Positions 1-5,297 of a stretch of DNA of 5,297 bases are shown here, piece after piece. Numbering within the stretch: the stretch's first letter is position 1; each line of letters opens with the position of its first letter. Source of the stretch: an uncultured Bacteroidales bacterium (GTDB taxonomy: Bacteria; Bacteroidota; Bacteroidia; Bacteroidales; UBA932); NCBI GenBank assembly GCA_934702165.1, contig CAKUYG010000146.1, positions 1-5,297 on the forward strand. Direction: 5' to 3'. The position numbers were made by a program, and so were the translations under genes. The notes under the pieces were generated by a model. The model saw only the letters and a program-made list of their open reading frames with translations. It did not search any database and had not been told where the DNA came from.

Positions 1-110
1 TCACTGGCCTCGTTGACATCGGTGAAAATGTAATTGTCCCGGGAGCCTGCGGCCACTATCCTCAATTCATTGCCAAGCTGTCCGTTGGCTCCAGTCACAA
101 GTATGTTCAT
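1..110 (-). CDS. rfbD: dTDP-4-dehydrorhamnose reductase, N-terminal part (cut by the left window edge)
   Basis: Only the first 36 codons are in the window. The reading starts MNILVTGANGQLGNELR, the usual opening of RfbD/RmlD: a beta strand followed by the GxxGQLG dinucleotide-binding turn (G7 to G13) of a short-chain dehydrogenase-type Rossmann fold. A second strand (about residues 27-30, YIFTD) ends in the acidic residue expected at that place. The family reduces dTDP-4-dehydro-L-rhamnose to dTDP-L-rhamnose with NAD(P)H in the cytosol, the last step of the pathway. The start lies 9 bp after the rfbA stop with no Shine-Dalgarno site, as is common in Bacteroidota, so it is probably co-transcribed with rfbA. 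The GANGQLG turn separates it from RfbB, which is a related dehydratase. The catalytic YxxxK motif is outside the window. Confidence 0.9.
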   Translation of the reverse strand, partial: MNILVTGANGQLGNELRIVAAGSRDNYIFTDVNEAS

Positions 111-119
111 TGTATGGTG

Positions 120-1031
120 TTAAAATTCGTCTATGTTCTGCGCTCCGCGCTTCTCCACCTCATCGGCGATACGTGCAAGGTACTGGCCGTAAGGGTTTTT
201 CATCATCGGCCCGGCCACTTCACGCACTTTGGCGGGGGTGATCCAGCCACGGCGCAGGCCGATGCCTTCAAGGCAGGCGATCTTGAGCCCCTGGCGCTTC
301 TCGATGGTCTCGATGTAGTTGGTGGCCTCGGCAAGCGAGTCGTGCGTGCCGGTGTCGAGCCAGGCGAACCCGCGTCCGAGCGTCTGCACCTTCAGTTCGC
401 CGGAGCCGAGGAATTCCTGATTGACAGTGGTGATCTCCAGTTCCCCGCGGGCGGAAGGCTTGATGTTCTTGGCGACCTTTACGACCTTGTTGGGGTAGAA
501 ATACAGGCCCACGACGGCGTAGTTGCTCTTCGGGGCGGACGGTTTCTCCTCGATCGAGAGGCAGTTGCCGGCCTTGTCGAACTCAGCCACACCATAGCGC
601 TCAGGATCACTTACCCAGTAGCCGAAGACCGTGGCCTTGCTTTCCTGCTCGGCGGTGCGGACCGCTTCACGCAGAAGCCCGGAGAACCCGGCACCGTGGA
701 AGATGTTGTCCCCGAGCACCAGACAGACGGAGTCGTCGCCGATGAACTTCTCTCCGATGATGAAGGCCTGCGCCAGACCGTCCGGGGAAGGCTGCTCGGC
801 ATAGCTGAAATTGACGCCGAAATCACTGCCGTCACCAAGCAGACGCTTGAATCCGGGCAGGTCGTAAGGGGTCGAGATGATGAGAATGTCCCGTATGCCC
901 GCCAACATGAGCACGGACACGGGATAGTAGATCATCGGTTTGTCGAAAATCGGGAGAAGCTGCTTGCTGACTCCTTTGGTGATCGGGTAAAGGCGTGTGC
1001 CTGAACCGCCTGCGAGTACGATTCCTTTCAT
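120..1031 (-). CDS. rfbA: Glucose-1-phosphate thymidylyltransferase (dTDP-glucose pyrophosphorylase)
   Basis: This 303-residue protein has the normal length of the short RmlA class. It joins dTTP and glucose 1-phosphate to give dTDP-glucose and pyrophosphate, the committed step of dTDP-L-rhamnose synthesis in the cytosol. Visible motifs, in order: the nucleotide-binding loop [11 protein letters not shown] (8-18), [15 protein letters not shown] (23-37), LGDN with the metal-binding Asp108, YGV (146-148), EEKP with Lys163, GLYFY (175-179), GELEITTVN (196-204), and [10 protein letters not shown] with the second metal ligand Asp226. No key residue is missing. The ATG overlaps the stop of the upstream rubredoxin-like gene as ATGA, and a GGAG lies five bases before the start inside that gene, so translation of the two is probably coupled. 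rfbD follows after 9 bp. Such enzymes are commonly inhibited by dTDP-rhamnose, but no regulatory site is visible here. Confidence 0.98.
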   Translation of the reverse strand: MKGIVLAGGSGTRLYPITKGVSKQLLPIFDKPMIYYPVSVLMLAGIRDILIISTPYDLPGFKRLLGDGSDFGVNFSYAEQPSPDGLAQAFIIGEKFIGDDSVCLVLGDNIFHGAGFSGLLREAVRTAEQESKATVFGYWVSDPERYGVAEFDKAGNCLSIEEKPSAPKSNYAVVGLYFYPNKVVKVAKNIKPSARGELEITTVNQEFLGSGELKVQTLGRGFAWLDTGTHDSLAEATNYIETIEKRQGLKIACLEGIGLRRGWITPAKVREVAGPMMKNPYGQYLARIADEVEKRGAQNIDEF

Positions 1032-1168
1032 AAGTTCTCCGGCTCGGAGCCGGCTTCGTCAAAATATTCCTTTGATACGTGACACACCGGGCACTCTTTC
1101 GGAGGCTCCGGACCGACATGCTTGTATCCGCAGACCGAGCATATCCATTCTTTGTTTTGTTCTGCCAT
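1028..1168 (-). CDS. Small rubredoxin-like protein (46 aa), first gene of the rfb operon
   Basis: The reading [19 protein letters not shown]... gives 46 residues with two knuckles, CSVCGY (Cys10, Cys13) and CPVCH (Cys26, Cys29). Twelve residues separate the pairs. This is the compact iron-binding rubredoxin fold found at the C-terminus of rubrerythrins, not the roughly 29-residue spacing of classical rubredoxin. The Trp before the first pair, the Gly-Tyr after it, the Pro-Pro before the second pair and the SKEYF after it also fit. The predicted role is a cytosolic one-electron carrier or iron-binding domain; its partner is unknown. It begins at the only in-frame ATG downstream of a good promoter. 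It ends in ATGA, shared with the rfbA start, which suggests coupled translation. The tail ([11 protein letters not shown]) is acidic. No link between rubredoxin and rhamnose synthesis is known to me, so the linkage may be fortuitous. Confidence 0.88.
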   Translation of the reverse strand: MAEQNKEWICSVCGYKHVGPEPPKECPVCHVSKEYFDEAGSEPENL

Positions 1169-1188
1169 AGTTTCAGGTGTTTGAAAAT

Positions 1189-1214
1189 TCGCCTCGGCGA
1201 TGGCGTTTGCCGCC
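1189..1214 (-). other. Two small GC-rich hairpins in the leader of the rubredoxin-rfbA-rfbD transcript
   Basis: On the minus strand, GGCG-GCAAA-CGCC (1214 down to 1202) is followed by TCGCC-GA-GGCGA (1200 down to 1189) and then ATTTTC (to 1183). The second hairpin plus the short T-run could act as a weak terminator or attenuator for read-through from yqeY, but the two-base loop is tight and the T-run is short. No known riboswitch or leader peptide is recognised. Confidence 0.25.
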
Positions 1215-1238
1215 TGCCAGAGGTAATTGGTCCGGAGA

Positions 1239-1270
1239 CAAATATAGGAGTTAATTCCGACTATGCCAAG
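1239..1270 (-). promoter_or_regulatory. Bacteroidota-type promoter for the rubredoxin-rfbA-rfbD operon
   Basis: The minus strand reads TATATTTG at 1246 down to 1239, an exact match to the Bacteroidota -7 pattern TAnnTTTG. A -33 candidate lies 19-20 bp upstream, read as CTTG (1270-1267, spacer 20) or TTGG (1269-1266, spacer 19), against the consensus TTTG. The -33 box lies just inside the 3' end of yqeY. Transcription should begin near 1232, giving a leader of about 65 nt before the ATG at 1168. This makes the rfb operon independent of yqeY. Confidence 0.6.
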
Positions 1271-1710
1271 AGTTTGCGTACAATTCCGGAAATGGTCCTG
1301 CCATCGGCGAGGCCGGCGAGCTTGGCGTTTGCCGCGCCCATCACCTTGCCCATCTCTTTGATGGACGTGGCCCCGAGTTCGGCGATGATTTCCTTGACCT
1401 TGGCTTCCACCTCGGCTTCAGAAAGCTGCTTCGGGAGGTATTTCTCCATCACGGCAGCCTCTGCCAGTTCATTGTCTGCCAATTCCTTACGCCCTGCCGC
1501 CACATACTGTTCAGCGGACTCTTTACGCTGTTTGACGAGTTTGCGGATCATCTTCAGGACATCTGCGTCGGTGACTTCCTTGGCCCCTCCTTCCGAGGTC
1601 TTGAAAAGAAGTATCTCACCTTTGACGGCGCGCACCGCGTTCATCGCCACACTGTCCTTGGCCTTCATCGCGGCCTTGATATCTTCCTGGATTTGCTGTT
1701 CGAGTGTCAT
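1261..1710 (-). CDS. yqeY: GatB/YqeY domain-containing protein
   Basis: At 149 residues this is the full length of the stand-alone YqeY family. The N-terminal helical part starts MTLEQQIQEDIKAAMKAKD and includes the conserved Arg-Lys-rich helix around VLKMIRKLVKQRKES (51-65). YLPKQLSEAEVE (91-102) marks the join to the C-terminal helical domain, which carries the family signature MGKVMGAANAKLAGLADGRTISGIVRKLL (120-148). That domain resembles the tail of GatB, the amidotransferase subunit that recognises tRNA. The function of free-standing YqeY is not settled; a role linked to tRNA or tRNA-dependent amidation is inferred from the shared domain only. The ATG at 1710 follows a leader without a Shine-Dalgarno site. 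The gene diverges from the hdeD-like gene across a 267-bp gap and is followed 92 bp later by the rubredoxin-rfb operon, which has its own promoter. Confidence 0.95.
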   Translation of the reverse strand: MTLEQQIQEDIKAAMKAKDSVAMNAVRAVKGEILLFKTSEGGAKEVTDADVLKMIRKLVKQRKESAEQYVAAGRKELADNELAEAAVMEKYLPKQLSEAEVEAKVKEIIAELGATSIKEMGKVMGAANAKLAGLADGRTISGIVRKLLA

Positions 1711-1731
1711 GGCATTTTCTGTTTAACCCCG

Positions 1732-1763
1732 TAAAGTTACAAATCATTTCGGGATGAAGCAAC
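1732..1763 (-). promoter_or_regulatory. Possible promoter of yqeY
   Basis: On the minus strand TAACTTTA (1739 down to 1732) differs from the Bacteroidota -7 pattern TAnnTTTG only in its last base. GTTGC (1763-1759) lies upstream, with 19 bp between TTGC and the -7 box, near the TTTG -33 pattern. It would start transcription about 15 bases before the yqeY ATG. It is weaker than the rfb promoter. One copy of the 15-bp direct repeat lies just upstream of it. Confidence 0.4.
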
Positions 1764-1772
1764 GGTGCGGGA

Positions 1773-1787
1773 CGGAAACTTTTCACC
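1773..1787 (+). repeat. 15-bp direct repeat CGGAAACTTTTCACC, copy 1
   Basis: This stretch is identical to 1912-1926, 139 bp away. The two copies flank the solitary 84-bp-type repeat. The core GAAA-CT-TTTC is a short inverted repeat. This copy lies about 10 bp upstream of the yqeY -33 candidate, so it could be a protein-binding site or just an old duplication edge. Confidence 0.7.
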
Positions 1788-1812
1788 CCCGGCACGCATG
1801 GCGGAACGCTGC

Positions 1813-1910
1813 GGCTGCAGGGCAGGTGGCGGCGCCAGGTGGGAGCGGAATCGACGGAAAAGGCTCCTACCTGGACGGGGCAGCGGCCGCAGACGGGGCT
1901 GCAGGGCAGG
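1813..1910 (+). repeat. Solitary diverged copy of the 84-bp repeat family, with the tail of a preceding unit
   Basis: From 1834 the sequence GCCAGGTGGGAGCGGAATCG matches the start of the array units at 2692-2997 exactly, and similarity runs to about 1910. Before it, 1813-1826 (GGCTGCAGGGCAGG) recurs exactly 84 bp later at 1897-1910, so the 84-bp period holds here too. The hairpin arms are kept: CCAGGTGGGAGC at 1835-1846 and GCTCCTACCTGG at 1863-1874. Differences from the array lie mainly in the loop (ATCGACGG in place of ATCGCTGA) and around 1878-1885. It lies in the divergent gap between yqeY and the hdeD-like gene, in the same orientation as the array. Confidence 0.93.
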
Positions 1911-1911
1911 C

Positions 1912-1926
1912 CGGAAACTTTTCACC
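1912..1926 (+). repeat. 15-bp direct repeat CGGAAACTTTTCACC, copy 2
   Basis: This is a perfect second copy of 1773-1787. It begins two bases after the 84-bp-type repeat ends and lies 51 bp before the hdeD-like start codon. It could belong to that gene's promoter region, for which I find no good -7/-33 match. A purine-rich AGAGGAG at 1944-1950 is too far (27 bp) from the ATG to be a normal Shine-Dalgarno site. Confidence 0.7.
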
Positions 1927-1977
1927 GCGCCGCGCCGTATAAAGAGAGGAGTTGGAATTTATACAACCATCAATATT

Positions 1978-2589
1978 ATGAGCAACTTTATCGAAAAAAT
2001 CTCTGAGCGCGCGGCCAGGACAGTGAAATGCTGGTGGCTGTTCGTGCTCTGCGGCCTGCTCTGCGTAGCGGCGGGCATCGTAGTATTCTGCAACCCTGTC
2101 GAGAGTTACCTCACACTCAGCGTCCTCTTCGGAGTGGTGATGCTGGCTTCCGGTATCGTCGAGCTTGTGGTCGCATTCAGCAGCCGCAACTACTTCATGA
2201 TGAGGGGATACAACATCGTGGGCGGAGTGCTCGATGTGATCGTCGGCATCCTGCTCTGTTCCATGCCTTCAGTGACGGCAGTGCTGCTGCCGATATTCCT
2301 CGGCATCTGGGTGATGTACCACAGTTTCATGATCATCGGTTTCGCCGGTGACTTGAGTTCTTTCAATGTTCCGGGTTCAGGCTGGGGCATCGCTTCAGGC
2401 ATTGTCCTGCTCCTGCTCTCCATCCTCATCATCTTCAAGCCGTTCTCTGTCGGCACCGCCGCGGTGGTCATCCTCACCGGCATTGCACTCATCGTCCTCG
2501 GCGCGATAATGGTCGCAGGCGGCCTCAGGCTCCAGAAGCTCCACAAGAGCGTTCAGGAGAGTTTCGGCCCGATCGATTTCAGCGAATAA
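1978..2589 (+). CDS. HdeD/DUF308 family integral membrane protein
   Basis: This 203-residue protein is almost entirely membrane helices, about 18-38, 44-66, 77-96, 100-122, 135-154 and 158-183, in three pairs of repeated pattern, as in the HdeD/DUF308 family (usually 180-220 residues). A charged N-terminus (MSNFIEKISERAARTVK) and a charged C-terminal tail (LRLQKLHKSVQESF) flank them. Enterobacterial HdeD is linked to acid resistance at high cell density. The role in Bacteroidota is unknown, so the name says family only. The frame stays open upstream to 1765, but that part is encoded by the non-coding repeat and is Arg/Gly-rich; the ATG at 1978, followed directly by the family-like N-terminus, is the credible start. 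The gene diverges from yqeY, has a strong terminator 52 bp after its stop, and is bracketed by copies of the 84-bp repeat. Confidence 0.9.
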   Translation: MSNFIEKISERAARTVKCWWLFVLCGLLCVAAGIVVFCNPVESYLTLSVLFGVVMLASGIVELVVAFSSRNYFMMRGYNIVGGVLDVIVGILLCSMPSVTAVLLPIFLGIWVMYHSFMIIGFAGDLSSFNVPGSGWGIASGIVLLLLSILIIFKPFSVGTAAVVILTGIALIVLGAIMVAGGLRLQKLHKSVQESFGPIDFSE

Positions 2590-2641
2590 CAAGCACCTTG
2601 GCCCAAGGGCTAACCGGCTCAAGCTTGGGATAAAAACCAGG

Positions 2642-2673
2642 AAAAGGCTGACGCAAAACGCGCCGGCCTTTTT
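2642..2673 (+). terminator. Intrinsic terminator of the hdeD-like gene, possibly bidirectional
   Basis: Arms AAAAGGCTGACGC (2642-2654) and GCGCCGGCCTTTT (2660-2672) pair over 13 positions, with one A/C mismatch and one G-U pair, around the loop AAAAC. The right arm ends in a run of five T (2669-2673). The A-run on the left arm would serve as a T-run for minus-strand transcripts. It starts 52 bp after the hdeD-like stop and just before the repeat array. Confidence 0.85.
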
Positions 2674-2685
2674 CATCGCAAATAC

Positions 2686-2997
2686 GGCGGTGCCAGGTGG
2701 GAGCGGAAACGCTGAAAAAGGCTCCTACCTGGACAGGGCGCAGGCCGCAGACGGGGCTGCGGGGCAGGTGGCGGTGCCAGGTGGGAGCGGAATCGCTGAA
2801 AAAGGCTCCTACCTGGACAGGGCGCAGGCCGCAGACGGGGCTGCAGGACAGGTGGCGGTGCCAGGTGGGAGCGGAATCGCTGAAAAAGGCTCCTACCTGG
2901 ACAGGGCGCAGGCCGCAGACGGGGCTGCAGGACAGGTGGCGGTGCCAGGTGGGAGCGGAATCGCCGGAAAAGGCTCCTACGTGGACGGGGCGCAGGC
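2686..2997 (+). repeat. Array of 84-bp tandem repeats with internal hairpins (about 3.6 units)
   Basis: Units start at 2692, 2776, 2860 and 2944, exactly 84 bp apart; the first is preceded by a short piece of unit tail (GGCGGT, 2686-2691). Units 2 and 3 are identical over 84 bp. Unit 1 differs from them at three places. Unit 4 matches for about 54 bp, with changes at the loop (CGCCGG), a CCTGG to CGTGG change and GACGGGG, then fades out. Each unit holds the inverted pair CCAGGTGGGAGC / GCTCCTACCTGG (first unit 2693-2704 and 2721-2732), separated by 16 nt. There are no unique spacers, so it is not CRISPR. Because 84 is a multiple of three, frames stay open on both strands, but nothing supports a protein. 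The array fills most of the 463-bp gap between two converging genes. Confidence 0.97.
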
Positions 2998-3027
2998 ACG
3001 GACGCGGCAGCGACAGCATACGGGGCG

Positions 3028-3043
3028 AAAAGGGGCTTGCCCC
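3028..3043 (-). terminator. Intrinsic terminator of the FtsX-type permease gene
   Basis: Read on the minus strand, 10 bp after the stop codon of the permease, GGGGC-AA-GCCCC (3043 down to 3032; effectively a GGGG/CCCC stem with a CAAG loop) is followed by TTTTC (from 3031). The stem is short but all G-C, and the place and T-run fit an intrinsic terminator. Confidence 0.65.
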
Positions 3044-3052
3044 GCTGGCCGG

Positions 3053-5297
3053 CTACTCCTGCTTGAGCGAATCCACCGGGTTGGCCCGGGCAATCTTAAG
3101 CGAACCGACCACCACTGTCAGCACAACCACTGCCAGCACGAAGACATCCGCCACCAAGAAATACTGCGGCCCGAGCACAATGGCATCGGAAAATCTCCTG
3201 AGCCAGGAATCAGCTACGAACCAGGCACCGATGTCCCCGACAAGCACTGCCACGCCGGCAAGCTTGAGGATGTCCAGAACCAGCATCATGACTATCTGCG
3301 AAGTCTGGGCCCCATTGACTTTGCGGACAGCTATTTCCCCACTGCGGCGGTAGTTCTCGTCACGCACATACCCTATAAGTCCGATGAGGGCGATCATCAC
3401 CGCGAAGACGGAGCCGAGCGTAAAGGTGCGGCGCATGGAGTCAGTCTCTTTGTACATGTCTCGGAAAGTATCTGAGTATGAGGTCAGTTCCACATCGCGT
3501 CCTCCCTCGGTATCATGCACAATCCTGTTGATGACCTCCTCTGCAGACTTCACTGCCTCCTCTGACTTGTCACGGAATTTGATGGCGAGCGTCTTCAATG
3601 TGCCCTTGTCGCCCTCACACCAGCAGAAGCGGACGCTCGGACGATTATCGGCACTCTCGAAAGAGCCTATCAGGTAATCCTCGTACACACCGCATATTGT
3701 ATAAGTGTCCCTGTTATGCCCGGTGATACGGACAGTCTTGCCCACAGCGCCGTCGGACCAGTCGGCATAGAGGCTCATCTTCTCCACGAAGCTGCGGCTC
3801 ACGGCCATGTCCTCCGGACCTTCAGGCCTGCGTCCTTCGATGAGCCTGAATCCCATCAGGTCAAAAAAACCTTCGGTCGCATAGTCCTCGTCGGCAATGT
3901 TGAAAAGTTCACGGTCATCCCCCGGGAGATAGATGTTATTGCCGGAAGCACGTTCAAACGGCAGGCAATATGTGAGTTCGGCAGACTCCACCTCCGGCAG
4001 CGCACGCAAGTCACTGGCAACCTGAAGCATCCTCTCCTGGCTCAGGGCCGGGATGTAGGAATAGGCAACATTGTCGTAATCATAGCCCGGATCAGCATCA
4101 ATGCTGCGGCTGTATTGAGTGCCTACGACAAGCATCAGCGAGACGAGCAGCGCGTTGACGGCGAACTGCACAGCCAGCAGTGAGAGCTTCCACCGCCGTT
4201 TGCTGTCCTTGTACCCCCTGAACGCCGTGGATACCGGGATCTTGATGAACATCCGTGCCGGGATCAGTGCGGAGAACAGGAAAACCAGCAGGAGAGTGAC
4301 AATCAGGACAATAAACGTCTGCGGGATCATCAGATCCGCAACCGCCACCCCGATGAGCGACTCTATCGAAGAGCGGAACGCGAATATGAGCAGCACGCAT
4401 ACGAGCAGGGAGGAGAGAATGTTGACCGCCGTCTCCCTGAAAAGCAGGGCGTAGATGGTACCGTCTCCGGCCCCGAAACATTTGCGCACCCCGACCTCGC
4501 GCGAGCGCCGTATCACATCACCTATCGCCACGAGTATATAGTTCATCACGGACACGAGCAGCAGAAGCAGTGCGACTACAGAGAGGATGAGCACCATATT
4601 GCGCACATCCGGGTTGTCCATGTGCATGGTCTTGAATGGTTTGAGCACATAACGGAGGGTTGTGCCGTTCTTCTCAAGGCTCTCCAGATCCTGGTGGGCC
4701 TCCTGCATCTTGCGTATCGCTTCCGTCAACGAGGCCGGGTCAATCCCCGGGGCGAGCTTGACATAGCTGGAATAACGGTCATTGCCCATCCAGTTGCTGA
4801 TGCTCCACTCCCCCATGGCCTCAATGCCTATAAGGGCATCGAAACGCAATGTGCCGTTGACCGGAAAATCCTCATACACCCCTGCCACGGTGAGCTTCAG
4901 ATCCGGCATATCCTCGTTGTATATGGTTTTCCCTACAGCCACGGCAACGCCACCGAGACGTTCTGCCACACTGCGGCTCACTGCGACACTGCCGTCCCAT
5001 TCCCTGAGAGCACCTGCCGGCGTGCCGGCAAGAAACTCCCTGTCGAACACATCGAAAAAGCAACTGTCCGCCACACGCACATTGCATTCCAGACTGTTGC
5101 CTGACTCATCGAAGAAAACGTCAGAATTGAATACTCCGGTGTACCTTGTCGCGGCGACCACACCCGGCACCTCAGCCTTGAAGCCAGGTGCCACGGCACC
5201 GCTCGTACCCCCGAATTCTTTGCGCTCTCCCTGCTGCGTAAAGTCAGATGTCACCTTATATATACGGTTCACATCCTTGTAGAAGCCGTCATAGGAC
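3053..5297 (-). CDS. ABC transporter permease with two MacB/FtsX modules (N-terminus beyond the right edge)
   Basis: 747 residues are visible, numbered here from the first full codon at 5296. The opening SYDGFYKDVNRIYKVTSDF follows the first membrane helix in this family, so about 50-60 N-terminal residues including that helix are missing. The order seen is: MacB-like extracytoplasmic domain (about 1-230); three helices of the first FtsX domain (about 233-259, 289-308, 327-347); a linking helix (369-392); a second MacB-like domain (about 395-620); and the second FtsX domain (about 626-644, 675-698, 712-733). Both FtsX domains keep their signatures, REVGVRKCFGAG and GEIAVRKVNGAQ, and the end NPVDSLKQE is typical. 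Such inner-membrane permeases work with a separate ATPase and often an adaptor, exporting or extracting lipids, peptides or drugs. The ATPase is not in view, so the substrate is unknown. A GTG at 5272 is internal, not the start. Confidence 0.95.
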   Translation of the reverse strand, partial: SYDGFYKDVNRIYKVTSDFTQQGERKEFGGTSGAVAPGFKAEVPGVVAATRYTGVFNSDVFFDESGNSLECNVRVADSCFFDVFDREFLAGTPAGALREWDGSVAVSRSVAERLGGVAVAVGKTIYNEDMPDLKLTVAGVYEDFPVNGTLRFDALIGIEAMGEWSISNWMGNDRYSSYVKLAPGIDPASLTEAIRKMQEAHQDLESLEKNGTTLRYVLKPFKTMHMDNPDVRNMVLILSVVALLLLLVSVMNYILVAIGDVIRRSREVGVRKCFGAGDGTIYALLFRETAVNILSSLLVCVLLIFAFRSSIESLIGVAVADLMIPQTFIVLIVTLLLVFLFSALIPARMFIKIPVSTAFRGYKDSKRRWKLSLLAVQFAVNALLVSLMLVVGTQYSRSIDADPGYDYDNVAYSYIPALSQERMLQVASDLRALPEVESAELTYCLPFERASGNNIYLPGDDRELFNIADEDYATEGFFDLMGFRLIEGRRPEGPEDMAVSRSFVEKMSLYADWSDGAVGKTVRITGHNRDTYTICGVYEDYLIGSFESADNRPSVRFCWCEGDKGTLKTLAIKFRDKSEEAVKSAEEVINRIVHDTEGGRDVELTSYSDTFRDMYKETDSMRRTFTLGSVFAVMIALIGLIGYVRDENYRRSGEIAVRKVNGAQTSQIVMMLVLDILKLAGVAVLVGDIGAWFVADSWLRRFSDAIVLGPQYFLVADVFVLAVVVLTVVVGSLKIARANPVDSLKQE

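Noticed and set aside
114..1004. 296-aa plus-strand open frame opposite rfbA
   Set aside because: It is the antisense shadow of a GC-rich gene. The rfbA reading carries every family motif, and this frame carries none.
1765..1977. A 71-residue N-terminal extension of the hdeD-like protein
   Set aside because: It is translated from the 84-bp-type repeat and 15-bp repeats, is rich in Arg and Gly, and would put a long basic tail on a family that normally starts just before the first helix.
2686..2997. CRISPR array
   Set aside because: The whole 84-bp unit repeats without unique spacers, and no cas gene is present.
2686..2997. Template and variable repeats of a diversity-generating retroelement
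   Set aside because: The few differences between units are not concentrated at adenines, no reverse transcriptase is present, and no repeat lies in a gene's 3' end.
2579..3019. Open frames of 108-146 aa on the minus strand through the repeat array, encoding a 28-residue repeat protein
   Set aside because: An 84-bp period keeps every stop-free frame open, so several overlapping frames on both strands are open at once. There is no start signal, the composition is odd, and the frame runs into the end of the hdeD-like gene.
2690..3475. Long plus-strand open frames (218 and 261 aa) across the array and into the permease gene
   Set aside because: They run antisense through the well-supported FtsX-type permease and begin inside the repeat. 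No domain or motif is visible.
5270..5272. GTG as the start of the permease gene
   Set aside because: The frame continues upstream as SYDGFYKD, which is family sequence after the first membrane helix, so the gene is cut by the window edge.

Overview
The window looks like chromosomal DNA of a GC-rich Bacteroidota, probably Bacteroidales. The support is the gene content (a two-FtsX-domain ABC permease of Bacteroidota layout, a dTDP-rhamnose operon, a DUF308/HdeD membrane protein), a promoter fitting the Bacteroidota TTTG-N19/20-TAnnTTTG pattern, and the near absence of Shine-Dalgarno sites. Genus cannot be settled from this stretch.

Layout from left to right. Positions 1-1168, minus strand: a tight operon read right to left, made of a 46-residue rubredoxin-like protein, rfbA (glucose-1-phosphate thymidylyltransferase) and the first 36 codons of rfbD (dTDP-4-dehydrorhamnose reductase). 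The rubredoxin stop and the rfbA start overlap as ATGA, and rfbA and rfbD are 9 bp apart. A good promoter lies at 1239-1270. Positions 1261-1710, minus strand: a YqeY/GatB-like protein with its own possible promoter. Positions 1978-2589, plus strand: a six-helix HdeD/DUF308 protein, diverging from yqeY and ended by a strong intrinsic terminator at 2642-2673. Positions 3053-5297, minus strand: most of an FtsX/MacB-type ABC permease whose N-terminus lies beyond the right edge, with a terminator just after its stop.

The unusual part is the non-coding DNA around the hdeD-like gene. Downstream, between the two converging terminators, lies an array of 84-bp tandem repeats (four units, the last partial). 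A diverged solitary copy, 84-bp periodic with a piece of a preceding unit, lies upstream of the same gene. Each unit carries a 12-bp stem with a 16-nt loop, so the family resembles a REP-like extragenic palindromic repeat in minisatellite form. The solitary copy lies between two copies of a separate 15-bp direct repeat.

The rfb genes belong to one pathway: making dTDP-L-rhamnose for surface polysaccharide. The other genes have no visible functional link to it. I see no defence system, transposase, CRISPR array or RNA gene. The repeat family and the rubredoxin-rfbA coupling are the items most worth following up.
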